Positions 1-12,950 are shown, numbered from the stretch's first letter. The stretch is 64,000 nt of DNA from Diorhabda sublineata (GCF_026230105.1 NC_079477.1:11103001-11167000), one strand, 5' to 3'. The notes: a model not told the origin generated them from the letters alone. Numbers and translations are program-made.

Positions 1-1500
1 TGATTGATCCAATTCATCTGTGAATGAGATGCTTCATACAACTATGTCATATAATGAGATCTCCAGTGTTCTTTAGTATTCTAAGCGTTTATCTAATTCC
101 GCCTTTTCTTGTGATCCTCCTTGACTAATTTTTTCTTCTAATCTCATGTTTTCGTTGGGTATTATCCTCGTAAACTCATGATGCCTCTCAGTCCTTCTTA
201 TTTCTTTTTTTCTGCTTTCTTTCCTTTCGGTATATTTCATAAGATCAGTTATTTGGATGTTGATGTGGTCATTGGAATTTTTTGCGCAGTATCCATGAGG
301 GAAACCCTTCAATATTCAGTATCAGTAGCTCAGAAACGTGAGATAGTTAGTTCTTCAAATAGTTTTATCGTTCACTTTACATCTTCAATATAATTATAAA
401 GTTGCATTTTTTATTAAACGTCTTTATTGAAACTCACTTATCAGTACTTTCACTTTAATTCAGTTTTTTGTATGCTTAATAGCCCATTTTTTGCATGATT
501 CCAAGTTCTGCATTCCCATCCATATAAAATACAGTTTCACTCTGTATTACAGGATTTTGATAATTCCACATAGAATAAAAACATTTTTTCATTTTGAGAT
601 CATGAAAACTGTAGTCATAGAGTAATAGAAAGTAATTTATTGCAGATGATAAATTAAAACATACGTTGGAGCACAATCTGGGAATTTATAACGTAATAAT
701 AGTATTTTGGATGAACTCCAAACCACTTGCAGTTAAGGAAGTTAATTTCGAGAGTTGATATAGCTTTGCGCTATAAGTCTTGTAGTTTAAGCATAAGTAG
801 CATCGTATATAGTTCATTAACTAGGTATTTGCTTTGATTTATTTGCATTGTAATGAGGTTCACAGAAGTGGACAGATACATTTTCAATTTTCGCAAGATG
901 ATTAAAAAGCTGACTGCAATTGAATATGACAATCCCAAGCGAGAGAAAACTGCTCCATCGTCGATTTTATATTGATTTTCCCAAATTTCATACCAAGGCT
1001 TATCTTTTGCACAATGAAAATAAAATATACCTATTTAGACGAATTTAAAATTTCGCAGATATCTCGATTATTTATTGACATCTCCCCTCTGTGTGTTACT
1101 TTGATGATTGTAATTTTGCACTCTTTAATACATCCATGCTTGAGCTGTGCAAATTTCTAGAAAAAAAGTTAATTCGATTTCATCTAGGGAGTGTCTATCA
1201 AGTTGCGATGTTGCGAAATGTAATAGTTAGTGTCGATGATTGTGTAGAATATACGCAGCAGAATTAGGCCTAATTTGTTATAACCGCAATAAATTATAGT
1301 TAAAATGAAAATTTGAATTTTAGGACAATTTGATTAATCACTAAAAATATTTATACAACTTTTACACGAAATCAATAGATTTCTGTGTTAAACTAGAAAA
1401 CGGTTTTTTGTATATACAAAAAAATAACGCTGCAAGTAAATTCATATTATTTTTAATTAGTCGTAACCTTCTAAAGTAACTTTTAGTAATTTGACAGCTA
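1..1500. other. AT-rich stretch, no gene recognised
   Basis: No coding domain or repeat family is recognised here. A 79-residue minus-strand reading frame at 73-312 is very Lys/Glu/Arg-rich and open, but has no motif I know and no clear splice context. I treat it as unproven. Confidence 0.5.
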
Positions 1501-1529
1501 TCGTACAATTAGTTTGTGAGTTATAGCAA

Positions 1530-2460
1530 TTTGAGCAAAACAAGTTTGTAAACTTGAAAAAATTGATAAAAAGGAATTTCGTGAGTTGATTAAACATTTG
1601 TTGTTTCTGATAAAAACTACTGAAAGCAGGGCTAAGCTTGCTAAACTATTCCACAAGAAAATCAACAGTTGAGAAGTAGTTTCTCAAGTTTAAACGAGGC
1701 TAAGTGAACACTAAGTATCATACAAGCAGAGGGAACACCCTAAAGCATACTGTCGTCAACGGAAATGTCCAAAAAATCAACAATAAAGTTTCAGATAACC
1801 GTAAAGTTGTGCTGATTGGAATAGCTGGGAGACCACAGATATCAAAAGAACGTGTTGAACATATCGTAAATGAATATTTGTATATGCGAAAATTCTGCAC
1901 ATAGTGGGTGCCGCACTAGCTCAGAATGGATCAAAATCAACAACGAATTGATGGTTTTTAGCAATGTTTGGAGATATTTAATCGTAATAAACCCGAATTT
2001 TTCACGTTGGCAGTCAATCCACTAAATTGTCCATGATGAATGGACTCCAAATCGCGGCGAGACGTAAAAGTTTGCTGGTAATGCATCCGTATTTTGGGAT
2101 GCGCATGGTATAACATCCATCAACTATTTTGAAAAGGAAAAAACAATAAACAGCAATTATTAAGCACCGTTGACGCAAGAAATCCCGGAAAACAGTCCCA
2201 TTTCAAGAAGAAGACAATGCTCTTTCATCAACACATCGAAATCGATATGAATTGGGCTTCGAATTGCTTCCGTATTTACAATATTCTCTAAATCTCGCCG
2301 CAAGCTACTATTTTGTTCTCATATCTCAAGAGGATGCTCGCTGGACAAATATTTTTCAGTGATGACAAGGTAATCGCCGGAACTATAGCTCATTTTGAAG
2401 ATAAAGACAAACCGTACCATTAAAATAGTACAGAAAAATTACAACTATAATCTTTGTATC
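1530..2460 (+). mobile_element. Mariner transposase remnant, near full length, broken
   Basis: Reading across frameshifts and stops, the plus strand gives the parts of a mariner transposase in order. A helix-turn-helix region lies near 1,540-1,690. The linker ISKERVEHIVNEYLYMRK is at about 1,845-1,895, followed by QNQQRIDGF and IFNRNKPEF (about 1,930-2,000). FWDAHG and the KGKNNKQQL region follow near 2,090-2,160, then ELGFELLP-like and LKRMLAGQIFFSDDKVIA pieces (2,240-2,380). Several in-frame stops and frame changes make it inactive. The family is normally a 345-residue cut-and-paste DD34D transposase of a roughly 1.3 kb element. Terminal inverted repeats were not found with confidence. Confidence 0.85.
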
Positions 2461-4360
2461 GTCGTCAACAGTAATTATGTTTAATAATCAAATCAAATTT
2501 TGTTGAATCCTAACGTACCTACGAACTTTCTTACCTGTAACATATTCATCATACTAATTTTGTCTTAAATCCATCTCCAAATCTGTGATTTCCACTCCTT
2601 TCTTCCTCCTGTTTATCCCATGAACCACTATTTTGTAAATATTTGCTGTGGTGGTGATTAATGATAGTACTTAGAACTTAATCACTTCCTCCAATTCTTC
2701 ATTAGATTGAGAAAAATTAGACATAAATTGGCTTAATGGTTTAAAGGAAATAAGCTTCCTATAGATTCAGATTTATTAGTTTAGACAAAGAATTTGAATG
2801 TCTTCAATGGATTATCGAACTGACAACAGTTAATTAATCAATTAATTTTGTCCTTTTTCACACAAAATATGGAGTTATCCACATTGAATATGTAAATGTT
2901 CGTTAATAAAATGTTAGTTTCACATGATTTCTTTTAGTATCTTTTAATAATGAATAATCCCAAACCAGTGAACAGAAAACATACGATTTATGGAATGTAA
3001 TCCCATTCCTGTCGTGATCATTCTGGTAACTTATTCACTCGAACATATTTTGGTTGTAACTGCAACCCTCTCGAAATCTCATTTTAAAGTATACGACACG
3101 CCATCAGGCAAACACCACAGACATTACCTATAACAACCCGCGTAATTTCTCAAATAATAAGCTCCTTTCGCACATTTAGCGCTCACTTTTGTGTAAAATT
3201 CCTTTCCAAAGTTCAACTTCGACTCCCCAGAGGTATACCATTAATTATTCTGAAAACCACTTAAGCTTCTTCGCTATGTTGAATCAAATGTGTGTTTAAT
3301 TTTCAATCCTATTTAATAAAATGGAAATGAGAGCCATCGAAGCGGCAGATCTTTCGGATTATTTCAGTATAAATTTACTCTGAATGCATATAATAAAATT
3401 TTACTTTATGCATATATGAAAGTTACGACAATATAGCTGCAAAGTTATTGAATATACTACGTAAATTATTCGTATTCAAAATCTAATTAGTGAAATAAAC
3501 TCTAATGGAATCATAGATTTTCATGTCAAGTTTCATGCTCATACTCCTGGGTAATTAATTTGTATTTACTATTTAGTTTCTTGATCTTTAAAGTTAAATA
3601 ATTCTATCTTTTCAAGTCTGTAAAAGATAATTCAATTTAAACTCTCGTATACGATAGAACTTATTATTCACCTCTAATATATCTAAGAGGTGGATGAAAT
3701 CCCTCAAAAATCCAATAAGTGACGCAACTGCATCAATTTTTGATGCTTACTACTTACGTTTTTGGTTTTTTATCATAAATCATAAGGATACTTGGTGCAT
3801 GATCTACGGGAATCGTGGTTTAGGTAATTTGGAGAATTATGACAAATTTACTGTAATAAAACGCTGTCCTTGCTGGAAAATTTGCACCATAATTTCATTG
3901 TCTCTGTGATAGAAAAGCAATCGTTGGAAGTTTTTCCTTCTCTGCCTTCTCAATCACGAGATATATATCAGTCTAAGTACCTATCAAGTTGGGTGTAGTT
4001 ACCGTCTACTTAATGTATATTTTTGCTCCATTTTTTCTGATGTAATAAATTAACTTTTTTGTTGCAAATAGTGGGAAAAGATTCATTTCTACGTCCATAT
4101 TGTCAAATTTTTCATTGGTTTAGTTGAAAAAGAAATATTCTGCCCTGTGTAGTAGTGTTGTCTATATTTTGATAAGTTTGTTTATTCCTTAGTTTTCCGG
4201 TTTTTTTAATAAAGAATGAATTCACTTAAAATGAAAAAAAGATAGATCTTTATAATTATACTAACTGTTTTATTTATAAATTTATAAATTAGGATTATTC
4301 ATTTCTTTCTTGTCATACTATATGTGGTTTCAAATATTTCCGAAAATTTGATTTCGTTGG
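2460..4360. other. Unassigned AT-rich DNA
   Basis: No gene or recognisable element. Short open frames (for example 3,694-3,909 plus) have no recognisable motif and look like chance. Confidence 0.4.
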
Positions 4361-4369
4361 TGATGAGTA

Positions 4370-4510
4370 GGACCAATACCAAGGCCAGATTAGATTGTTA
4401 ATGTATATATGATCTTGGTCTTATAATGTAATAAGAGGTCTTGTCTTGGTCTTGTAGGGTCCAGGCTAGTTTTCAGTCTTGGTCTTCCAACAAGTCTTAT
4501 ACTTGCTTGG
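4370..4510. repeat. Imperfect CTTGGTCTT-rich stretch
   Basis: The words TTGGTCTT, GGTCTTGT and their reverse ACCAAG recur several times in about 140 bp (for example at 4,412, 4,447, 4,481). It looks like decayed short-period repeat DNA, possibly the terminus of a transposon; no element is assigned. Confidence 0.4.
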
Positions 4511-4699
4511 TAGATTATTCTTTATTACAGGCAAGAAATTTTAAAATAAATAGTTTTTCAACTGATATGAACAGTTTATAGAAATATTAACCGTTTATAG
4601 AAATATTGAGTATACAGTATCCGATGAAGACAAACTGTATTTATAAGGTGAGTAATGAAAACAAAATGAAGGTAAAATATTTTCTTTTCTTCACAAATA

Positions 4700-6160
4700 T
4701 ATGTTAATTGTTATATTATTCTCAGGTTCAATTACGTGAAACTATACAGGAAAATTTACCATAAGACAATAAAAGCTGCCAAAAATATTTATTATAATAG
4801 GAGACTCGCCAATTCTCGTAATGATTCTAAAGAAACATGGTCTATTGTAATGATCTATGAAACATGACTTCTTCGTCGAGCATAATCTCTACTTCACCTG
4901 ATAACCTTTTATATTTACTTTGTGAATGTAGCCAAATATTCAACAAATTCTAAATCACATTACCACTTTAATTAACGTTTCATTTCAAAATGGCATTTTT
5001 CCCTATCGCCCAATTGCACTCCTTCTCACGTTAACTAAGATCATAGAAATATTGGCAAAAAAAGAGGCTTTCATCATTTCTGTTTGAATATAAGATACTT
5101 ACTACCCACCAATTTGGGTTTTTAAGTGAAAAATACACAAATGATGCTATATTCTCCTTCCTTAATAATGTCTACTCTAGCCTAAGCAACCATCACTCCA
5201 CTGCAAAATATTTCAATTAACAAATTGCAGTACTACGGTTTCAGGGGATCTCCTCTCCCATGGTTTAAGTCATACTTAACCAACAGAAGTCGGCTTGAAA
5301 GGCTTGATACATGTCTTCATAATAGAATGTGGAGTGCCCCAAGGATCAGAACTAGGCCCTTTTTTGTTTCTTCTGTGTATAAACGATATCGCCTATCTAG
5401 ACATCAGTGGTAAACTCACAGCACCTCATAGGACCATATCTAGTGACCTAATCACCTTCAATTCATGGTGTAATTCTAATCTTCTCTATCTCAACGTTTC
5501 TAAAACCAAAGTCTTATGATATAAAAATACGTTGTAGTCGTTTTTATTAAATATCACCACCATTGACGTCGTTGTATCTTTAAAATTCTTGGGGCTTGTG
5601 GACATCTTATCTAAAAAAGAGTTCCTCCTGTTTTCACTTTGAGATCAAAGGACTGAGCTTATCCATCTCCTTAACAGTCTGTTATGCCCTGTCGCATCTC
5701 CGATATGTCCTTCCCTTTCGAGGTACGTGTGGTGCGACTCAATTTGAGCAAATCTTCAAACTACAAAATAGAGCTGTTAGATATTTACTCGGACTAAATA
5801 GCAGTGCATATTGCAAGAACTTCTCTCAAAAATTGAAAATGCTGATTTTTCTTTCCTTATTCATCTTTGAATCCGTTTGCGTAATTCGTAAGTACGCTTC
5901 TCCAATTTCAAATCGTTGCACGGCTATCTTACTCACTTAGGAGTGCGGAGCCCGACGTTTACCTACCCACTCCACGTTCAGAATTATTCAAGGGTTCAAT
6001 ATTTTACAATCCAAAAAAATGTACAATCACTTGCCAATTGAAATCAAATCGATATCATCTTTTCCCGCATTCCGCAATAATTTGAAAGCATATTTACTGG
6101 AAAGTGCATTATACTCTGTAAACGACTTCAATTGTAATAATATAATATATATAATTTAAC
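4700..6160 (+). mobile_element. Non-LTR retrotransposon, reverse transcriptase part, broken (jockey/CR1-like)
   Basis: Across several frames the plus strand shows a LINE reverse transcriptase. Near 4,740-4,850 it reads KLYRKIYHKTIKAAKNIYY and SKETWSIV. At 5,220-5,290 it reads LQYYGFRGSPLPWFKSYLT, and at 5,325-5,390 the conserved GVPQGSELGPFLFLLCIND. WCNSNLLYLNVSKTK is at 5,475-5,515. The C-terminal tail follows: HLRYVLPFRGTCG at 5,695-5,735, LQNRAVRYLLG at 5,763-5,795, and YNHLPIEIKSISSFPAFRNN near 6,018-6,077. The catalytic YADD block is lost and frames shift repeatedly, so it is a dead 5'-truncated copy. Jockey or CR1/L2 affinity is a judgement from these motifs. Confidence 0.85.
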
Positions 6161-7175
6161 AATAATATAATTTAATTCCAGACATGCTGCATACTGGTTC
6201 AAGTTTTACTTTGGACTTACATACTCATTATTACCTATTACTTTTACCTATTTCGTTACTCATTGTGGTTTTTTACTGTTTATTGAAATTTTATTAGATT
6301 TGTGTTATTTTTATGTTTTTTTTTTAGTTTCTACAACCTTTTGCATTTCTCTCTCCAAAACAGATATTTTTTTTGTACGTACTTTAGTTTTAAGATTTTT
6401 GTGTCATTGTGTCAACCCATAGATAAAACTAATGATTCGTTTATGATACCCTATACTTTCTGACAGTCTGTGAGCTATATATACAACAAAGTAATTTGGT
6501 AAGAATAATATGCCTTACACGGGAAAATAGTAGTTACCAAACGAATTTATGTTTGCGTGTTATAAAGATATTAAAACCAAATATTGACAATGGAACATAT
6601 TAAAAGAGGAAAATTGCCTATTTAATAATATGACATTCTGTTGCGTGGAAGTATTTGTTTCTTTCCCAATTCATTCACTAGGTATTTTGTAATAAAAATT
6701 TAATATCGTAATGGAAAGAAATCATTATCAACGTAAATAAATATTGTTTAGGAGAACGTGAATTGCGACTTTCACTATAAATTATCATTGAAAAATTATA
6801 AATGAGCACAAGACTCTGGCGCTTTATGTATTTGGTTTTTCTTGCGACTGTGAAGCAAAAGATTGTGATAGCTCATTGAAGGAATTGAGCTACCAAGCTA
6901 GGTTTGTTATGAATTTTTTGTCAATAGATCACTTCTTCTCCCAGAATATCTTAGATTGGTTGGAACCCATCCGAAACTAATTTGTAAGAACATATTTTTT
7001 GAAATTGCTGATGGTTTGTAAAGTCAGTATAGTTTCATTTATAATTATATAACAAAGTGTAAAGAGAGAAATATATAAAGAAACAATATAAAAGAACCAG
7101 ATTAAATATAATTTATTTCTAAAAGCTTTTAAAACAGTTCAAACGCATTTGAGATCTGTTTAATGAATAATGGCG

Positions 7176-7222
<47 letters not shown>

Positions 7223-7920
7223 TTTCGAATTAATCAACAAATCAAATAACAAACTAACAAAATATCATATTTATATAATATTATTACGGAAAAGTAGAAG
7301 TTCAAATCTTACAAATATAAGGGAAATAAGGAAAATTAGAAATAGAACAATGCTAAGTATAATTTTTGAAGTGTACGTATTCTATCTTAATCTTCCCAAA
7401 ACCTGAATTATGCACTTTTCAAAAACATTCTAATAAAAACATGAAATATCATTGAAATAGGTAAATATGAAATTCTTGTACTGGCCTAAATCTCTATCAC
7501 AAAATACGATGGAAATAGATACAAGAGGAGCTTACTCCATTCAAGAACCTAATTTCCATATTTCTATTGCGAGAATTAAGGATATTTCCGCTTTCTCGAA
7601 TAATATAGGGGATACTGAGGTTGATAGGATAACAAGGATAAACATGTAATCCATTTTAACAGTCTTGTTGTCTTTAACAATACATAATGTTCCCAGTAAT
7701 TTATATTTCCATACCAAATATATATCGAAACAATAATTTTGTGAATGTAAATTTGAAAATATGCCTTTAGCTACTTATGTACTATATGAAATATTATTGA
7801 ACATATTTTCAACCACACCAACTAATGAATACACAATTATTTATGATTGTATTTTTAACAACCTCTAAGACTTTAAACAAGAAGTGGTTTTGTTACTCAG
7901 AGCCTTGAAACATCTATCAT
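6160..7920. other. Unassigned DNA with an AT microsatellite
   Basis: No gene recognised. It contains a pure AT dinucleotide run at 7,178-7,219. A 60-residue open frame at 7,467-7,649 has no recognisable feature. Confidence 0.4.
7178..7219. repeat. (AT)n microsatellite
   Basis: About 21 uninterrupted AT dinucleotides, read directly from the sequence. Confidence 0.97.
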
Positions 7921-7929
7921 TATTGTTGT

Positions 7930-8490
7930 TTTTGTTATCCGTCTCAATTCGAAGGACATGTAATAATTCATGGTAATGAAACAGCTAATCGATTTGCAAA
8001 AGATTCAGTGCTAAATGGAGTTTTTTGTAACGTATATACAGGAAGAGATGCGATTAATTCAATAAAAGATAAAATGTACGTCTCCTGGCAGAAACACTGG
8101 GATACTGCCTCAAGATCCTCAAATAACACCTATTTTCAAATATTATCCTACTGTACCCTGACCCCAGAATTTTCAAATACACAACTTCGGAAATTTACTC
8201 AGCAAGTATAGAATGAAGGCTGGTCATGATGAGATATCCCGCCCATCTTGCCAGGCTGGGTATTATAAAATCATCAGTTTGTACCTGCGATGATAATTAT
8301 TGTGCTGATTCAAACACATTTTTTTTTTTTCGGATGCAGCATTCACATTAATAAGACAAATAATTTGTTGCAATTACTTGTACAAAACTACTCCCTACCT
8401 CTAAACCTCACACACCTTTTAAGCATAGATAACCGCCAAACCTTGGATTTATTAGTAAATTTTATCAAGGATATTAAAATAAATATCTAA
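7930..8490 (+). mobile_element. LINE 3' fragment: RNase H end and C-terminal tail (I/outcast-like)
   Basis: The plus strand reads GHVIIHGNETANRFAKDS at about 7,945-8,010, which is the end of a retroelement RNase H domain (the usual form is HxGIxGNExADxxAK). An open 67-residue frame follows to 8,211. After a frame change comes a tail with MRYPAHLARLGI (8,225-8,275), a CxCDDNYCAD stretch and FFFGCSIHINKTNNLL (8,320-8,370). This order, RNase H then PAHLxRxG then a Cys-containing H-x-F-x-C block, is typical of LINEs that carry RNase H. One or more frameshifts make it non-functional. Confidence 0.7.
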
Positions 8491-8540
8491 TTGTTGGAAA
8501 ATTCTGTGGCTGATGGACCTGTTTCCAAGCCATTTTCTTT

Positions 8541-8557
8541 CACACACACACACACAC

Positions 8558-8629
<72 letters not shown>
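8541..8629. repeat. (CA)n(TA)n compound microsatellite
   Basis: Nine CA units followed by about 35 TA units with one interruption. The low-complexity reading frame across it is an artefact of the repeat. Confidence 0.97.
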
Positions 8630-8632
<3 letters not shown>

Positions 8633-8889
8633 GTTTGTTCAGAACAAAATAAATTTTGACCAAAACATAATGGTTGTGGATAAAATAGTATGCAAGCATC
8701 GGTAGAAACTTTCATTTCTGTCTCGAGATCATAGCTAACCTCGACGTTTCGCGTCTTGGTTAACTATATTTAATCTCTTGACAGTAATGAAATTCTTTCC
8801 ACCTCTCTATGTGATATTCTATTTTTAACGTCCGTTAAAATAATCACGTTTCTTTCCTCATTCATTTACATTCACAAGGAATGTAATTT

Positions 8890-10350
8890 CTGAATCTGTA
8901 ATCGCGAAGAAAAAAAAATTGTTTTATCAAAATAGTGGGCTGTGAAGGCTCTCTTTATCACTTCAATTCGTTTCTCTGATAAACTGACAAATTCGATCAA
9001 AAAAATCCGTTCTGTGTCTAATTGGAAGGAGTGTGGTATTATAAGAAGTGATGGAGAGTAATAGTGAAGAAAGTTTAAAATACACACCAGAAGATGTTGA
9101 ATCGGCAACTGCAGCGACTATGAATCTTTAGTATTCCAAGGAATATAGTTCTTTTATGAAGTGACGTACTAAAAAAGCATAAACAGCTTCACAGAAAGAG
9201 TGTTAGTAGTTTACTTTGAAACTAAATCCAAAATGTGGCAGCACTTTGGTCGACTTATTCAAAACTGAAAGGCACCCTAATTGTAAATATCGACGTAGAC
9301 ATCAGTAAATACTGGAAACTCATTGCATATTTGCAAAATAAATAAGTGGGCTATAGACCTAAAAAACATTCTCCCGTGAAGAAATTAATAATCGTCTGTT
9401 GCAAGCTCCAGCTTGCAACACGATCCAGACGATCATTATCTCATGCATAAAGTATGACAGAAAAACAATTTAAAGTAAGGTTAGATATTATTAGTAACAT
9501 CTTTCAGGTTGCTTTAATATTCGGAATCACAGGAGCTCTGCGGAGGGAGGAATTATATAAAATGAAGTGTAACGATATTAATCATACCAGAAAAGTTTTA
9601 ATTGTTACAGTACCTGATACAAAAATTCATGTTCAACGTCGATTTACTGTTATTGGTGTAATATCTGGCAATAGATTAAACTTGGTTTAAAGTTGGTAAA
9701 CATTTATAAAAAACATAAACACTTACTACCCACAAATGTCAAATGGAAATGGAAAATGCAACCTTAACTAAACTAACCTAACCAAAGTTTTAAGTATCAA
9801 TACCTTTTCAAAAATTTCCTTGTTTTTCGTAACATAGCCAATAAACTACACAGGGCATACATTTAGACGCTCTTCGGCAACTCTATTAATGGATTGTGGT
9901 GGTGATATAATTCAACCAAAGAAGCACGGTGGGTGGATATCCAACACAGTTGTGGAGGGTTTCGTAGAAGACTCAATAAAAATTAGAATGGATTCCGCAG
10001 TGATAGTTTTAGCAGAAACAACTAGTTCAACTTCAAGCAACATAGTGAATGTTCACGATTCTACCAACAATCTAATACACCTAGAAACGTTAAATTTTGC
10101 CAATTCAAGTAACTGTAGTAACGTAATTTCTTCTTCACTTCAAATTAATAATGTTCACAGTTGTACTTTTAATATTACTATTACAAAATAAAAGTTGATA
10201 AGACTTATCGAATTTTTTAAGTCTACGGACGTAGAAAAAACTTTGTATGAAACTCGTGAGTAAAGGCACTTTTTTCACTCGTAGGAATTGCCTTCCTACT
10301 CGTGAAAAAAAGTATTACTTCATTCGCTTGTTGCATAAATAACTATTTTC
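8890..10350 (+). mobile_element. Crypton-like tyrosine recombinase element, copy 1, broken
   Basis: Pieces of one tyrosine recombinase are present in order on the plus strand. The N-terminal region (9,050-9,400) holds YTPEDVESATAATMNL, YSKEYSSFMK and FSREEINNRLLQAP. The core at 9,490-9,620 reads FGITGALRREELYKMKCNDI, with the first catalytic Arg, then VTVPDTKIH. After a degraded middle, 9,889-10,191 reads DCGGDIIQPKKHGGW and VVEGFVEDS, with a Ser/Thr/Asn-rich tail. Insect Crypton-type recombinases normally have GY in this last motif; here it is GF, so the expected nucleophilic Tyr is missing. Stops at about 9,130-9,370 also break it. A second copy lies inverted at 35.4-36.7 kb. Confidence 0.8.
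10276..10304. repeat. Short hairpin at the 3' side of the Crypton copy
   Basis: CACTCGTAGGAA and TTCCTACTCGTG form nearly complementary 12-base arms around a five-base loop. The palindrome TCTACGGACGTAGA lies just upstream (about 10,220) and recurs in the second copy as TCTACGTCCGTAGA, so these may be element-end structures. Confidence 0.7.
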
Positions 10351-12060
10351 TTCACAGATTAAAAATTATGAAGTTAAGGAATAACGATATGTGAAAAAAA
10401 CATATCTACATTCAATAATGCAAATTCATAAATTTTTGAAACGAATTAAATACACAGAAAAGAGAATTTTTAGAAAGGGTACACATATATAAAAACGATA
10501 AAAAAGACCTGATTCATGTATAAAGTATAAAGTGAAATGTATAGTTCTATTTTATAAATTTAAATGCAGTTACGAATTTGTGTGATGTAAAAACTGAGAA
10601 AAAATAATTTTTGTTTCTTAAAACAGATTTCTATTTTGTTGTTTATAATATAGGTGATCTATTAATTAATATACTATAAACGCAAATTGTCAGTGTCAAA
10701 TCATATTTTGATAAAGACAGAGTAGTCAAAACGTCAATAATATATGGTTTTAAACGAAATCTTAATTGATAGAAACCTAATCAAGCTAATTTATCAACAA
10801 CAAACAGGTCTAAGAAGTGAGAAAACGAGAAAAGCCCCTCATTCAAATCTTTTTGTGTGGAGATAAAAGAGTACCTTTTAAGTAAGCAAATGAGGCAATA
10901 ACACTAAAAGATAAACAGCCTATCTCACAGGTAATTTGAGTCTGTTGGTTTTACTCCCGTTACAGTTCTGGTTCTATCCTAGTTTTATTTGCATTTCCTG
11001 CTTCCTTCCTCTCTCTGTGCTCTGGTATATTTGTTGTATGGGTGAAACAAATGTTATTTTTCGGCTTTGTTTAATCACAGCAAAATTCATTTACCATATT
11101 TTAATTTTTAATATTTTTATTTAAATAAAACCTTTAAAGTTTTGTCAAAAGATATTATTTGTAAACAAATTTTTCATTGTAGTTATTTTATGATATCAAT
11201 ACTTATTTCGACGTAAGATTGAAAGTTGACTACATAGATTGGAAAATAAATTAGGTTCGAAATATAGAGTAATAACCTATTTTTCATAATTGGAGTCCTT
11301 ACCTTATAATTCACATCTCGGTAAATTTTGTTAAATTCTCAAAAGAGAGAAGCTTACAATTTAGAGCAGAAAACTCTCTCTAAAACTTATCGTTGCAACT
11401 TTATTATCAAAGAAACCACTTTCTCAATGCTTTTTCTCGATGCCTCAAAATATTAGCATTTTAGTAATGATTCTGAAGTAGTTCTGTGATAAATGCAGTC
11501 GAATTTAGACAGCGCATATTTTTGAATTATTCAATTCAATTATAAAGTCGAGTTGCATGAGAAATGATAGCTCTAGTTGCGCTATTCTGTAATTGCAGGA
11601 ATGGTGGCTTATTAATTTCAGTTTGTATGCAATTTGTTTGTTAGATTTGAAATTATAAGGAAGTCGAGATGTCTCTATTTGATACACGAAACTACAATTT
11701 TGGTATTCATTTAAATGTAAATATGCAGAATACATTGTATTTGGTATTAATGTATTAGATTGAATATTTTCAGCACGGAAGCATTCGAATAATAATTGAC
11801 ATCAGCGAACATGTTTATGTAGGAATATAAGTGAATCTCTCAGTTTGTTAGGAGTATTTCACTTTCACTCGAAACCATTTGCATTTATTTTGTAGTACAG
11901 ATTATCTGTTCTTACTGGAAAAACCGCCAAACTCATATACTGGAGCTAGTCTTAAGAGCGCTCATAGTAATACTCATTCTTGCAACAAAGTGAATTTCAC
12001 TGGTTTAAGTACTCGTTTTTGAGAATAGTTTAGTTTGTGATTTTGTATTTTGATCTTATC
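10350..12060. other. Unassigned AT-rich DNA
   Basis: Nothing recognised. Open frames at 10,936-11,124 (plus) and 11,505-11,735 (minus) lack motifs or splice context. Confidence 0.4.
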
Positions 12061-12095
12061 ATAAACAATTGAAATTCGATAAGCGTGATGACTTT

Positions 12096-12950
12096 TTGGC
12101 GACTATTTGAGACCTTTTGAGTAAAACCTCCGTCGATTCCACCTGATTAGTGGTTCGCAGTTGGAAGAGAGGATGGCATTGGTTAGCGTTCGCTAGGAAA
12201 TGTTTAACTACATGAACCAAATAGCGACACTTTTTGACATTATCCTCAAGCCCAAACGAGAGTTGTTGAACCACTTCGATGAGATGTAATAGCGTCCAAA
12301 CTAGTCAGTGGTTACAAACCTCTTTTTGCAATTGCGAGCCATTGGGGATGTTAATATCGACAAAAAGGTCGATTGACATCACGCTCTTCAGACAAGATGT
12401 AATTGAATAATCGTAGCAAAGTAGTTGTTTTCTCCTTTGAATGACGGCATAATACATTTTCGAAATATTAAATTTCGAAATTATTTCATAGAAGAATAGT
12501 AGGAATCATTTATTGTGATATATTTTACAGACCTCATTCACCATCGGAATCTATATTATCGGCGACTGCGTCATATTTCTACCCGACCTGTGGCTCTCAG
12601 TTGAAAGTGAGGACGGCGCCGTTTTGCGTTCGCTGGGAAATGCTCAACATGAACTAAATAGCGACGCTCTTTGACTTATCTTGAATTCGGGTTTCAAGCC
12701 TGAACGAGAATTGTTGAACCACTTTAATGAGACGTAATAACGTAAAAACTAGTCAGTGGTTACAAACCTCTCTTTTCAATTGCGAGCCATTGGCGATGTT
12801 AATTTCGACAAAAAGGTCGATTGACATCACGCTGCTCAGAGGAGATATAATTAAATATACTGGTCAAAGCATTAACCAGGAAAGTAGTTGTTTTCTCCTT
12901 TGAGTTAGTAGTTAGAAGCAGAGTTATTCTTCTGTTCACTTATTACAATG
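12096..12950. repeat. Tandem repeat of unknown family, two units of about 450-465 bp
   Basis: Two diverged direct copies sit head to tail. Shared landmarks include GCGTTCGCT, TTGTTGAACCACTT, CTAGTCAGTGGTTACAAACC, AAAAAGGTCGATTGACATCA and AAAGTAGTTGTTTTCTCCTT. CAGTGGTTACAAACCTCT falls at about 12,307 and again about 450 bp later. The same family reappears as a shorter pair at 55,960-56,400. A 71-residue open frame (12,274-12,059 minus) inside unit 1 is not conserved in unit 2, so I do not call a gene. It could be a satellite or a terminal repeat of an unrecognised element. Confidence 0.85.

Noticed and set aside
8487..8699. Open frames across TA or CA runs (also 45,375-45,617 and 50,038-50,241)
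   Set aside because: They translate to YIYIYI-type sequence from microsatellites and have no coding signal.
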